From NCBI RefSeq assembly GCF_015207755.1, contig NZ_JADEWH010000006.1, positions 1 through 64,000 of the forward strand: 64,000 nucleotides of DNA, given 5' to 3'. Position 1 is the stretch's first letter, and each line of letters begins with the position of its first letter. Below, piece after piece: positions 45,392 through 54,360 of this stretch. Source of the stretch: Nodularia sp. LEGE 06071 (lineage in GTDB: Bacteria; Cyanobacteriota; Cyanobacteriia; Cyanobacteriales; Nostocaceae). The position numbers and the translations under genes were made by a program. The notes beneath the pieces are model-generated. The model saw only the letters and a program-made list of their open reading frames with translations, was not told where the DNA came from and searched no databases.

Positions 45392-45768
45392 TCGTCTTAA
45401 TTAATCACAGTTTTTCAGTTATTTCTCACAAGTTTTGTATTCAATCAGACATGGTGAACAGTAATTCAGAGTAAACAGAGTGCCAACATAAATTTACTCA
45501 ATTAATCAACCTTGCCTTTAGGATATATGAAAATTTCCCTCTCACACAAATCAAATGTGAACTCCAGAGTGCTAGAAAACTTATTTTTCAATACTCAGTA
45601 GCTAGTAATAACCCTAGTATGCCTTTTGATATATTCTTGTTAATTTTTTAGCTACCCTATCCCCCTGGATGGGATAATAAACTACGAGTTAGTAGTCCAA
45701 TGGAGTTATTCCCTAGCTTTATTGATTCTCAACTCTGGTTTATATAGATTTATATTGAGGAAATCATT
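45392..45768. other. Intergenic region before the ferrochelatase-family gene
   Basis: AT-rich divergent promoter region of about 377 bases. I see no ORF with a ribosome binding site (the 45722 frame overlaps the gene) and no hairpin beyond weak ones. Confidence 0.45.
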
Positions 45769-46887
45769 GTGGTTGCCACCCCAGAAAAACAGCAACACAT
45801 CCACGAGCAATTATCAGGTAAAGACAGAGTTGCCGTCTTACTTATGGGCTACGGTGAAGTCGAAAGCTATGAAGATTTTGCTAACTATAACGAACAGGCT
45901 TTAAATCTACTGACTGCAAAATTCGCACCAGTACCAACCTGGATTTATCCCCCTTTAGCAAAGTTATTGGCGTTATTTGACCGCCATGAATGGGGACACA
46001 CACACCATGATTTTATTTCCCCACACAATGCCATTTTTGAACAGCAACGTGCTGGTATAGAAAAGAACTTGCAAGCCAAATGGGGCGATCGCATCCAAGT
46101 TTTCAAAGCCTTTAACTTCTGTGCGCCTCACTTACCGGATCAGGTTCTCGCAGAAATTAAAAACCAAGGCTTCGAGAAAATACTGATTTACCCCTTATTG
46201 GTGGTTGATTCCATCTTTACCAGTGGAATTGCCGTTGAGCAAGTTAACAACGCTTTAGCTGACATTCCTGATGGCGAAGAACATTGGGTCAAAGCACAGC
46301 GTTACATCCCCTCCTTCTATAACGAACCAGCCTACATTGATTTGATGGCTAATCTAGTTGAGGAGAAGGTTAGCGCCGAAATAGGTGCAGCATACCTACC
46401 TTCTCAAATTGGTATTGTCTTAATGAATCATGGCTGTCCCCACAAAGCCAAAGGATTTACCTCTGGAATTACCGAAAGTCAGGCACTATATGATTTAGTC
46501 CGGGATAAGTTAATTAACCGCTATCCTTTAATTTCGGTGGGTTGGCTGAACCACGACACACCTTTAATTGAATGGACATTACCAAATGCCGAACAAGCTG
46601 CTAGTAACTTGATTCAATTGGGTGCAAAAGCCATCATCTTTATGCCCATTGGCTTTGCGACAGAAAACCACGAAACTCTATTAGATGTACACCACATCAT
46701 TCATGCTTTGGCGAAAAAGCATCCCGATGTGAATTATGTCCAAATGGCTTGTGTCAACGACAATCCAGAATTTTTGGAAATGGCGGCTGAATGGGCAAAT
46801 GCTCATATTGCTGAGTTAATGAATCAGGAAGCTATGGCGGTTAATCCCCAGTTGGCGGGAGGTCACCATCACCATCACCATCATTAG
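45769..46887 (+). CDS. Ferrochelatase-family protein with a natural C-terminal His7 tail
   Basis: A 372-residue protein of the ferrochelatase/CbiX-like chelatase family. The N-terminus VAVLLMGYGEVESYEDFANY is the first strand of the fold. The conserved-type metal-site region is VLMNHGCPHKAKGFTSGI (His near residue 225), and IFMPIGFATENHETLLDVHH follows near 297. KILIYPLLVVDSIFTSGIAV is the central strand. The last residues are QLAGG then seven His, at the end of a normal frame using mixed CAC/CAT codons. GTG 45769 follows GAGG at nine bases. It could insert a metal into a tetrapyrrole; the natural His tail may hold metal. Not proven to be the main HemH. Confidence 0.85.
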   Translation: MVATPEKQQHIHEQLSGKDRVAVLLMGYGEVESYEDFANYNEQALNLLTAKFAPVPTWIYPPLAKLLALFDRHEWGHTHHDFISPHNAIFEQQRAGIEKNLQAKWGDRIQVFKAFNFCAPHLPDQVLAEIKNQGFEKILIYPLLVVDSIFTSGIAVEQVNNALADIPDGEEHWVKAQRYIPSFYNEPAYIDLMANLVEEKVSAEIGAAYLPSQIGIVLMNHGCPHKAKGFTSGITESQALYDLVRDKLINRYPLISVGWLNHDTPLIEWTLPNAEQAASNLIQLGAKAIIFMPIGFATENHETLLDVHHIIHALAKKHPDVNYVQMACVNDNPEFLEMAAEWANAHIAELMNQEAMAVNPQLAGGHHHHHHH

Positions 46888-46908
46888 GTTTGGAACCTAA
46901 CCCCCCAA

Positions 46909-46933
46909 CCCCATTCCCTTGTAGGGAATGGGG
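46909..46933. repeat. Palindrome CCCCATTCCC/GGGAATGGGG
   Basis: A 10-bp inverted repeat with a five-base loop just after the His-tail gene; a frequent cyanobacterial intergenic palindrome. Confidence 0.6.
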
Positions 46934-46944
46934 AGAATTTAAAG

Positions 46945-46972
46945 CCTTTCTCCTTGCAGGAGAGAGGTTTTT
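46945..46972 (+). terminator. Terminator of the ferrochelatase-family gene
   Basis: CCTTTCTCCT pairs with AGGAGAGAGG (one G-T pair) around TGC, followed by T5. It lies about 58 bases after the stop. Confidence 0.75.
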
Positions 46973-47062
46973 CTGATACCACAGATCAAGTTTCGTTGTT
47001 AATCTAAAAGTAGCTAGAAGATTTGGTACAACAGTCTTCATAAGTAACAGTTTCAGGATGGA

Positions 47063-47668
47063 ATGATGACACAACCTAACTTAACCCCGGCTATTGCTGT
47101 CAATATCCCAAATACGCTCACACTTCAAGTTTCCCATGAGCAATTCGTTGATTTGGCACTCGCTAACCGAGATTTACAATTAGAACGAGATGCTACGGGG
47201 GAGTTAATTATTATGCCACCCACGGGCAGTGATACCGGAAAAAGAAACTTGGATATAGCGGGACAACTGTGGTTGTGGAACCGTCAAACTAAATTAGGGG
47301 AAGCCTTTGATTCTTCAACAGGTTTTCGCCTTCCGAATGGTGCTAATCGCTCTCCTGATGCAGCTTGGGTAAGTAAACAAAGATGGAATGCTCTAACTTC
47401 AGAACAGCAAGAAACCTTTGCGCCAATTTGTCCGGATTTTGTGCTGGAATTACGTTCTAAAACGGACTCTCTAGAAAAGTTGCAAGCAAAGATGAGGGAA
47501 TATATAGAAAATGGTGCTGGTTTGGGTTGGTTGATTGACCGCAAAAATCAACGAGTAGAAATTTATCGTCCTGGTAGAAATGTGGAAGTTTTAGATCATC
47601 CTGTTAGTTTATCAGGGGAAGATATTTTACCTGGGTTTGTGTTGGATTTAACTGAGGTTTGGAGTTGA
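47063..47668 (+). CDS. Uma2 family endonuclease-like protein (DUF820)
   Basis: A second Uma2 member of this window, 201 residues. The family pattern is clear: LQVSHEQFVDLALANRDLQL at the start, GELIIMPPTGSDTGKRNLDI, PDAAWVSKQRW (the metal-binding acidic centre) and FVLELRSKTDSLEKLQAKMR with E and K. It ends in YRPGRNVEVLDHPVSLSGED. Only moderate similarity to the protein at 18932. ATG 47063 and 47066 are adjacent; GGA lies seven bases upstream. Function unknown, as for the family; no partner gene nearby. Confidence 0.88.
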   Translation: MMTQPNLTPAIAVNIPNTLTLQVSHEQFVDLALANRDLQLERDATGELIIMPPTGSDTGKRNLDIAGQLWLWNRQTKLGEAFDSSTGFRLPNGANRSPDAAWVSKQRWNALTSEQQETFAPICPDFVLELRSKTDSLEKLQAKMREYIENGAGLGWLIDRKNQRVEIYRPGRNVEVLDHPVSLSGEDILPGFVLDLTEVWS

Positions 47669-47675
47669 CTGGAAT

Positions 47676-48020
47676 TTAAAGAAGTTGCTGAATTTTATTG
47701 ACTGCATTGATTATCAGAGAGGATGTTTTTTCTATTTCTGCTTTGGTTGTAAATTTACCAATACCGATTATTAACGCTCCTTCAATCAGATTTTCTGCAA
47801 GATTCATCGCTTGTAAAACGTGAGATGATGCAACAACACCGGAAGAACAAGCCGCACCTGTGGAAATGGCTAATTGATGGCGAACTCTAGCAATAATCGC
47901 ACTATTAGGAATATTCGGGATAGAAATATGTAAGTTACCTGATAAACGGTTGTTTAAGTCTCCGTTAATCACTAAATCAGGTATTTGTGATTGTAGCAAG
48001 TTTTGGAGTTGGTTTCGCAA
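47676..48020 (-). pseudogene. C-terminal fragment of a cysteine desulfurase
   Basis: The frame reads DLNNRLSGNLHISIPNIPNS, RHQLAISTGAACSSGVVASS and GKFTTKAEIEKTSS. This is the last third of an IscS/NifS-type PLP enzyme: the active-site cysteine lies in the TGAACSSG loop, followed by SHVLQAM. About 270 N-terminal residues with the PLP lysine are missing, and no homologous sequence continues past about 48030. The motif ALIIGIG replaces the usual S-I-R-I-G-I-G or S-L-R-F-G-I-G. An ATG-initiated 114-codon frame remains, but it cannot make a working desulfurase. Confidence 0.8.
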
Positions 48021-48222
48021 AAGTGCGATCGCCTGTTCATCTTCCGATTCCTACAGGTTTAAAAATTCAAAAAAGACCGGTTACGACAGAAGTGTTGAAT
48101 GTTAAGAAAAAGGCGATAAAAGTAGCCCAAAATTTAACATATTTTGGGCGAAGGATTAAACTAGTTTAGTTTGAGGGAGAATCCATGCACGGAAATGTCC
48201 TCCCCTGATATCTATCTTGTTT

Positions 48223-48768
48223 CTAATCAACTCCTCGCAACTTACGAGTATTTTCTACTAAACTCTGAGCAAATTTATCAAACCGTTCCGACAGCTTTTC
48301 ATCCAACAGCTTTCCTTCCGGACTAAAAGCGCCCCAGGCTTGTCCAATGGCAATTTGCTCTGGTATAACCCAGCCATGTACCCATCTGACAATCAGCCGT
48401 AGCTCATTAAGTGCATTGCTATTAACTTGACCTCCTAATACACTCAGCACTCCCGTGACTTTATCAGAGAGTTCCTCAAAACTCATCAAATCTAAAGTAT
48501 TTTTCAAAACACCACTCACACCGCCATGATATTCTGGTGTCGCTAAAATTAATCCATCAGCAGCACTGACGGTATCACGTAGCCGTTGAACGTCTGGGTA
48601 TTCTGGATACTCTTTTCCACCATGACAAAATGGTAAGTTCAACTGCCGCAAATCCAAAATTTCTACCTCTGCACCGAGGGCTTCTACTCGTTGTGCTGCT
48701 ACTTGTAAAGCGATTTGGGTGTAGGAATCAGGTCTTAAACTACCACCAAGTCCAACAATTTTTACCAT
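48223..48768 (-). CDS. NADPH-dependent FMN reductase
   Basis: A flavodoxin-fold oxidoreductase of 181 residues. The FMN-phosphate loop is GLGGSLRPDSYTQIA (6-20). ATPEYHGGVSGVLKNTLDLM (about 95) is the conserved second FMN loop of the NQO/SsuE-like family. It probably reduces FMN, quinones or chromate using NAD(P)H. The start ATG has no strong ribosome binding site but the first strand begins at residue 3 as usual. It is a single gene with a possible promoter in the spacer to ftsH. Confidence 0.93.
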   Translation of the reverse strand: MVKIVGLGGSLRPDSYTQIALQVAAQRVEALGAEVEILDLRQLNLPFCHGGKEYPEYPDVQRLRDTVSAADGLILATPEYHGGVSGVLKNTLDLMSFEELSDKVTGVLSVLGGQVNSNALNELRLIVRWVHGWVIPEQIAIGQAWGAFSPEGKLLDEKLSERFDKFAQSLVENTRKLRGVD

Positions 48769-49145
48769 AATTCACCCATCAACTAAATATTTTTCTACAC
48801 CACCAGGATATATAAAAGGCGGAGTCATTACGATTTTATATTAGCGATTTATATTTTTATCGTCAATCAACATGATCCGAATGGGTGGCGATTCGCAGTC
48901 AAATATCTATAATTGTATATTATATAACTCTATTGACGATGATCTAATTTTTTGTCATTTCTCCCTGGCTGATAGCGTCATAATTGGAGAACTATTGAAT
49001 AGTCAGGGGTGGAAACTGGGGAATAGCTTTGTCTAGAAGTTAGACTAGATGAGAAAATAGTGATTTCCAGTTATGGCAATTTTTGCTAGAAGAATAGGCA
49101 TAAAACCAGCGCTCAGCTGATGCCAATAGACAAAGGGTAATTATT
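48769..49145. other. Intergenic region upstream of ftsH
   Basis: Divergent promoter region of about 377 bases. It has AT-rich blocks (TATTATATAACTC near 48920) and several short palindromes, such as CTAGAAGTTAGACTAG near 49032-49050, but no ORF or RNA gene that I can support. Confidence 0.45.
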
Positions 49146-51014
49146 ATGCAAAATTTCGGGAAAAAGGCATTGATAAAACAGCGTACAGCCGCCTTAGCAG
49201 CCAGTTTAATGATGTTGCCGGGTATTTTCATGGGTACTCCCGCCCTGGCGCAAAAAGTAGAGCGCGAATCTCTAACTTATGGTCAGTTACTCAATAAATC
49301 TAAGGCAGGGCAAGTCACAAAAGTAGAGCTTGACGAAACTCAACAAATAGCCAGGGTTTATCTCAAGGGACAAGAGCCGGATACACCACCAATAGAAGTT
49401 AGGCTTTTACAACAAAACACTGAGTTAATTAACACACTCAAAGAGCAAAACGTTGATTTTGGTCAGGTTTCCTCTGCTAACAGCACAGTGGCTGTGGGGC
49501 TGTTGATTAACCTGATGTGGATTTTACCACTGGTAGTGTTAATGTTATTGTTCCTGAAACGCTCTACCAATGCTTCTAATCAAGCGATGAACTTTGGCAA
49601 ATCTCGAGCTCGTTTCCAAATGGAGGCCAAAACTGGTGTGAAGTTTGACGATGTAGCTGGGGTAGAAGAAGCTAAAGAGGAACTAGGAGAAGTGGTTACC
49701 TTCCTGAAGCAGCCCGAAAGATTCACGGCTGTAGGCGCACGCATTCCCAAGGGAGTTTTATTAATTGGACCTCCTGGTACTGGTAAGACTTTACTCGCAA
49801 AAGCGATCGCCGGAGAAGCTGGTGTCCCTTTCTTTAGCATTTCCGGTTCGGAATTTGTGGAGATGTTTGTGGGTGTGGGTGCATCCCGTGTGCGCGATTT
49901 GTTTAAGAAAGCCAAAGACAGTGCGCCATGTTTAATATTTATCGATGAAATCGATGCCGTGGGACGACAACGTGGAACCGGTATCGGTGGTGGTAATGAC
50001 GAGAGAGAACAAACTCTCAACCAATTGCTCACCGAAATGGATGGTTTTGAAGGTAATACAGGCATTATTATTATTGCTGCCACTAACCGCCCAGATGTCT
50101 TAGATTCGGCATTGCTCAGACCAGGACGCTTTGACAGACAAGTGATGGTCGATGCACCAGACCTCAAAGGACGAGCCGAAATATTATCAGTCCACGCACG
50201 CAATAAGAAAATTGACTCCAGTATATCTTTAGATGCGATCGCCCGCCGCACTCCTGGTTTTACTGGTGCTGATTTAGCCAACTTACTCAACGAAGCCGCA
50301 ATTCTTACTGCCAGAAGACGCAAAGAAGCGATCACCATCCTGGAAATTGATCATGCCATAGATCGAGTCGTAGCAGGGATGGAAGGCACAGCCTTAGTAG
50401 ATAGCAAGAACAAGCGCTTGATTGCCTACCATGAAGTCGGACACGCCTTAATCGGCACATTACTCAAAGACCATGACCCAGTGCAGAAAGTGACACTCAT
50501 TCCACGGGGTCAAGCACTAGGATTAACTTGGTTTACTCCCAACGAAGAACAGGGGTTAGTTTCTCGTTCTCAAATCAAAGCCAAAATTACCTCTACTTTG
50601 GGTGGTCGCGCCGCCGAAGAAATTGTTTTCGGTAAGCCAGAAGTCACCACAGGTGCTAGTAATGATTTGCAACATCTTACCGGAATGGCACGGCAAATGG
50701 TGACCAGATTCGGGATGTCTGATTTAGGACTATTGTCCTTAGAAAGTCAGAATAGCGAAGTATTTTTGGGACGGGACTGGATGAATAAACCAGACTTTTC
50801 GGAAAAAATTGCCGCCAAAATTGATTCCCAAGTCCGCGAAATTATCAACAATTGCTACCTGGAAGCAAAACAACTGTTGCAAGACAACCGCGCCGCCTTG
50901 GAATATTTAGTCGATTTGTTGGCAGACGAAGAAACCATTGAAGGTGAACGATTCCGCGAAATCGTGATGCAATATACCCAAGTTACTGATAAAACATTAG
51001 CTGCATCTCATTAG
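49146..51014 (+). CDS. ftsH: ATP-dependent zinc metalloprotease FtsH
   Basis: A 622-residue thylakoid/plasma-membrane AAA+ protease that degrades damaged membrane proteins, in cyanobacteria notably PSII subunits. Segment one is [20 protein letters not shown], which also looks like a signal peptide; segment two is [20 protein letters not shown] near residue 115. Walker A is [10 protein letters not shown] (near 210), Walker [14 protein letters not shown], and the second region of homology [20 protein letters not shown]. The zinc site is HEVGHA (H-E-x-G-H, near 430). Length and motifs are normal. Several paralogues usually exist; the exact FtsH1-4 assignment is not claimed. Confidence 0.96.
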   Translation: MQNFGKKALIKQRTAALAASLMMLPGIFMGTPALAQKVERESLTYGQLLNKSKAGQVTKVELDETQQIARVYLKGQEPDTPPIEVRLLQQNTELINTLKEQNVDFGQVSSANSTVAVGLLINLMWILPLVVLMLLFLKRSTNASNQAMNFGKSRARFQMEAKTGVKFDDVAGVEEAKEELGEVVTFLKQPERFTAVGARIPKGVLLIGPPGTGKTLLAKAIAGEAGVPFFSISGSEFVEMFVGVGASRVRDLFKKAKDSAPCLIFIDEIDAVGRQRGTGIGGGNDEREQTLNQLLTEMDGFEGNTGIIIIAATNRPDVLDSALLRPGRFDRQVMVDAPDLKGRAEILSVHARNKKIDSSISLDAIARRTPGFTGADLANLLNEAAILTARRRKEAITILEIDHAIDRVVAGMEGTALVDSKNKRLIAYHEVGHALIGTLLKDHDPVQKVTLIPRGQALGLTWFTPNEEQGLVSRSQIKAKITSTLGGRAAEEIVFGKPEVTTGASNDLQHLTGMARQMVTRFGMSDLGLLSLESQNSEVFLGRDWMNKPDFSEKIAAKIDSQVREIINNCYLEAKQLLQDNRAALEYLVDLLADEETIEGERFREIVMQYTQVTDKTLAASH

Positions 51015-51281
51015 CAATACAAACTCAGCTCGCCCACGCGGGCTGAAGATTCTTCGGATTTGGGGTTTTTGAATGCTGATTAGAGGCATAGCGATGATCT
51101 CCTCTGATCAAAAAAATCCCCTCCCATATTAGCTAGGCAGATAAAAACAGCATCCTTCTGGGGTATATGAATCAAAGTTTCATACTCATCTCCGAAGAAA
51201 GAGGAAAGGGAAATAGGATTAATAGCAAAATAAATATGGTTGCTGCACAGATGAGAAAACAACAACCAAACAGGTGTAATT

Positions 51282-51980
51282 ATGACTGTAGCGACAGACG
51301 AAGAACTCCAAGCTAAAGTTGTAGATAAACTTCACTGGGATGACCGTGTGAATGCAGCGAATGTTGGTGTAACTGTTGATCATGCCAAAGTCACCTTGCG
51401 GGGAACAGTACCTAGCTATCGAGCCAAAACCATAGCAGAAGAAGATACTAAAGAACTAGAGGGAATCATTGAGGTAGTTAATCATTTACAGGTGGAGTAT
51501 CCTGCCTCAATTCCTATTCCCATAGATGACGAAATCGCCTCAAATGTGGCAAATGCCCTGACTTGGGACCCCGATATTGATGCCAACAAAATTGATGTTA
51601 GCGTCATTGGTGGATTGCTGACTATGCGAGGTACAGTAGACGCTTATTGGAAGAAATTTCAGGTAGAAGATATAGGTTACGGCATTACCGGGGTAATTGA
51701 TATTATCAATGAACTAGCAGTTGTGCCTACTAAAAGACCTGAAGATGAGGAAATTGCCAGAAGCATTGAAAACGCTTTGGAGCGCAATAGCTTTGTAGAA
51801 GCTGAAGATGTCAACGTCGTAGTGGAAAATGCCAGAGTCACCCTCACAGGCTTTGTTCCGAATTGGGCAGCCTGGAGAGCCGCACATAACGCCGCTACCT
51901 ATACCAAAGGAGTGATTAAGGTAGTGGATGGATTAGCTATTCGTTACCTAGAGGAACAAGAATTTTTAACTGAAGATTAA
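51282..51980 (+). CDS. Triple BON-domain protein
   Basis: A 232-residue protein with three BON (bacterial OsmY and nodulation) domains in tandem, at about 5-75, 80-150 and 155-225. Each has the alpha-beta-beta-alpha-beta pattern: ARG/AN-x-x-V-TLRGTVPSYRAKT, then GLLTMRGTVDAYWKKF, then ARVTLTGFVPNWAAWRAAHN, followed by GVI-x-VV-(N/D)-x-L. BON domains bind phospholipid or envelope ligands. There is no signal peptide, so unlike OsmY the protein may be cytoplasmic. It stands alone between ftsH and the MerR regulator and may be a stress protein. Confidence 0.92.
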   Translation: MTVATDEELQAKVVDKLHWDDRVNAANVGVTVDHAKVTLRGTVPSYRAKTIAEEDTKELEGIIEVVNHLQVEYPASIPIPIDDEIASNVANALTWDPDIDANKIDVSVIGGLLTMRGTVDAYWKKFQVEDIGYGITGVIDIINELAVVPTKRPEDEEIARSIENALERNSFVEAEDVNVVVENARVTLTGFVPNWAAWRAAHNAATYTKGVIKVVDGLAIRYLEEQEFLTED

Positions 51981-52008
51981 ATTTATCAGACATTTGCTGA
52001 CAAAGAAT

Positions 52009-52036
52009 GTAGAGATATTCCATGGAACATCCCTAC
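52009..52036. repeat. GTAGAGA..TTCCATGGAA palindrome, copy 2
   Basis: A 28-base inverted repeat related to that at 36980-37007, with three mismatches between the arms (GATATTCC versus GGAACATC). Confidence 0.65.
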
Positions 52037-52075
52037 AGGCGTTTGAGAAAAAGCATATTGAATTTATGTCCATGT

Positions 52076-52486
52076 TTATTGGATAATTGGACAGATTCTA
52101 TCTTCTTGCTTACCTGGTTTATTGTGCCATCCAGCAAGTAATTCGCCAATTTCCGAACGTAAAGTCAGCAACTGAGTAATTTGGCTATCAATCTGTGAAA
52201 GTTTGTCTTCTAACTTTTCTTTAATTTCGCCACAGGGGGGTTGTCCTTGGTCATAGACTTGAAGAATATCTCGAATCTCTTCCAGACTCAGACCTAAACT
52301 TTGCGCCCTTTTAATGAAAGCTAAACGAGTCAGCACATCCGTAGAGAATTGACGAAAACCTCCCTCTGTGCGTCCTGATGATTCTACTAAACCTAAACTT
52401 TCGTAATAGCGAATTGTCCTGATCGAAATTCCGCTTAAATTCGTGACTTGACCAATTAAAAACAGTTTTTTATCCTGAGTTAACAC
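52076..52486 (-). CDS. MerR-family transcriptional regulator
   Basis: A 136-residue DNA-binding regulator. The N-terminal winged helix-turn-helix is LFLIGQVTNLSGISIRTIRY followed by YESLGLV, with GGFRQFSTDVLTRLAFIKRA as wing and helix; it is the classical MerR pattern. The dimerisation coiled coil holds C85 (PPCGEIKEKLEDKL), and C132 sits near the end (DRICPIIQ). This Cys pattern is that of metal-sensing MerR relatives such as ZntR/MerR, although a third Cys is absent. The target is unknown; the divergent Rieske gene is about 470 bases away, so the regulator could act there, but that is inference. Confidence 0.92.
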   Translation of the reverse strand: MLTQDKKLFLIGQVTNLSGISIRTIRYYESLGLVESSGRTEGGFRQFSTDVLTRLAFIKRAQSLGLSLEEIRDILQVYDQGQPPCGEIKEKLEDKLSQIDSQITQLLTLRSEIGELLAGWHNKPGKQEDRICPIIQ

Positions 52487-52959
52487 GGCAGACTTCCCTA
52501 ACTCTTGTGTTTATTATGACATATTTCATCAATAGCTAACAGAGCTTAAGTAGGTAGGGGAACACCAACAAATAAATTACCCAAAAATTGTAGGGTGGGT
52601 ATAGCCCAAGGGGCATGGCTTCGCTAAAGCGCAGCGTAACCCACCATAAACTTCAGGATAATAGTGGGTTACTTAGAGATGAGCAAAATATTAGGGTCAG
52701 TAGCTGAAATTTTTAATTAATTAGAGATTATACTCAGTTTTCATTGTTCAAATATATATACTGAGTCAAGAACAGCCTATCTTAAAAGTTTTTTAATTGA
52801 CAAAAAAAGACATTTTTAGAATATTTATTTCAGAGTTCATCTGGGGAATTTGATCAATTAGTTGTGAAACTATATTTCCCAGTAATAAAAGTAACTGTTT
52901 TTTTATGATTATCATGTTACTTCTAGATTAACCGCTTCACTTCAAGTGAAACTCTGAAA
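52487..52959. other. Spacer with a dispersed repeat between merR and the Rieske gene
   Basis: 52560-52680 is a second copy of the TGTAGGGTGGGT-type element (AACACCAACAAATAAATTAC ... AACCCACCATAAAC), here with an extra GGCATGGCTTCGCTAAAGCG insertion. The rest is AT-rich promoter DNA of divergent genes. No ORF. Confidence 0.65.
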
Positions 52960-54045
52960 ATGAATGTTAATTTGCAGAACCTTAGCTCAACCCACAAACC
53001 GAGAATCTTTAATAATCCTGAACGTTTTATTGAGGGATGGTACTGGGTGATCCCATCAAAAAATCTGCGGGTCGGAGAGGTAAAGCCTGTCACAGTTTTG
53101 GGGAGAGAATTAGCGATTTACCGTGGTAAAGATCAAAGAGTCGTGATCGTTGATGCTTACTGTCCGCACATGGGCGCTCACCTAGCTGAAGGAAAAGTTG
53201 AGGGTAACGAACTGCGTTGTTTTTTCCATCATTGGAAGTTTGATGCTCAAGGATTTTGTGTTGATATTCCATGTTTAAATGAGCCTATTTCCGTCAAATT
53301 AAAAACTTGGCCTAGTGATGAAAAATATGGGCTGATTTGGGTTTGGACTGGAGCAATACCCAAACAACCCTTACCCTTTGTTTTGGAGTTAGAAAACAAG
53401 GAATGTGATGTGGTCTTTGGTGATTATTTATTGGTGAACTGTCACCCGAATACGGTGATGATTAATCCGATTGATGCTCAACACATGAATACAGTTCACA
53501 AATTAACATCAGAAATTTATTTGGAAAAACAGGAAATCAATCAGAATGCTATTATTTTCACGAATACTAAACCTAACACTGGAAAGTCATTTTTAGAGAA
53601 GCTGCTCCGTCCCTTCTGTAAAAATAATGTTTACAATATTTGCTATTGGTACGGTAGCACTAACATAGCAACATTTGGGACTGATGGCTTCCATGTTCAC
53701 GTTATTTCTGCCGTGCGCCTGCTGGAAGGGGGAAAATCGGAAGTTCAGGTGATGCTGATTAGTCAGAAACGTCAGGGAATTTTAGGTTGGTTATATAATC
53801 GAGTTGTGCTGTGGCTGATGAAAATTGTGGGGATAAATTTTGTTCAGGATGATCTGAAGATTTTTCAGACAATTAAATTTGATTTGAAAAACCCCATCAA
53901 GTCAGACCAGTCAATTATGCAGTTTGTCAACCATCTGGAAAGACAAAAACCTCTAATGTTGAAAACTTGGCAGTTAGCGCGATCAAAAAATGTCGAAGTG
54001 AAAGAAACCCGTGAAAAATGGCAGGATACAAAGTCTAATGATTGA
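52960..54045 (+). CDS. Rieske non-heme iron oxygenase (ring-hydroxylating type)
   Basis: A 361-residue oxygenase subunit. The Rieske [2Fe-2S] ligands are C68-x-H70 (DAYCPHMGAHLAEGKVE) and C87-x-x-H90 (LRCFFHHWKFDAQG). The mononuclear iron site reads INPIDAQHMNTVHKLTSE, giving the D-x-x-H-x4-H pattern near residues 172-180. The third ligand (an acid further on) cannot be fixed by eye. It belongs to the family acting on aromatic or steroid-like compounds. No ferredoxin or reductase lies beside it, so a general electron donor would be needed. The C-terminal 25 residues are charged and rich in Lys. Confidence 0.87.
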   Translation: MNVNLQNLSSTHKPRIFNNPERFIEGWYWVIPSKNLRVGEVKPVTVLGRELAIYRGKDQRVVIVDAYCPHMGAHLAEGKVEGNELRCFFHHWKFDAQGFCVDIPCLNEPISVKLKTWPSDEKYGLIWVWTGAIPKQPLPFVLELENKECDVVFGDYLLVNCHPNTVMINPIDAQHMNTVHKLTSEIYLEKQEINQNAIIFTNTKPNTGKSFLEKLLRPFCKNNVYNICYWYGSTNIATFGTDGFHVHVISAVRLLEGGKSEVQVMLISQKRQGILGWLYNRVVLWLMKIVGINFVQDDLKIFQTIKFDLKNPIKSDQSIMQFVNHLERQKPLMLKTWQLARSKNVEVKETREKWQDTKSND

Positions 54046-54360
54046 TAGCTATCTGGTGAACAAAAATGTAGAGGTTTTTTATGCTGAGTCTCTACAAGGG
54101 TGATGGATAATGCATATTTGATTTTCGCAGATGTCTAATAAAAATGAAGTGGCAAAGCCACTTCATAATTCCCAGGTAGAACCTAAAAATGAGTATAACG
54201 ACTATCCAAATTATAAATAGTATAAATTAACACTGATTTATTTAATTTTTCTATTCACTGTGCTGTCTGGGTGAGAAAAACGGAATTTATATCAGGCAAA
54301 TAACTATATATGTAGCAACTTTTTCCATCGGTTTCATCGCCCAAAAACACCACATAAGCT
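54046..54360. other. Spacer between convergent genes
   Basis: Besides the hairpin at 54141-54167, it contains a degenerate GTAGAG...CTCTAC inverted pair (54068-54095), which may close the Rieske gene transcript. No ORF. Confidence 0.5.
54141..54167 (-). terminator. Terminator-like hairpin for the TamB gene
   Basis: The minus strand reads ATGAAGTGGC-TTT-GCCACTTCAT (perfect 10 bp) followed by TTTTATTAG. It is about 190 bases beyond the stop codon of the giant gene. Confidence 0.5.

Noticed and set aside
46861-46884. The poly-His tail looks like a cloning-vector tag
   Set aside because: It is in frame with the natural gene, uses mixed His codons, and lies in continuous chromosomal context with repeats and terminator typical of the species.
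49580-50338. Minus-strand frame of 252 codons inside ftsH
   Set aside because: Antisense to the conserved AAA+ domain; Ser/Arg/Pro-rich composition typical of shadow frames.
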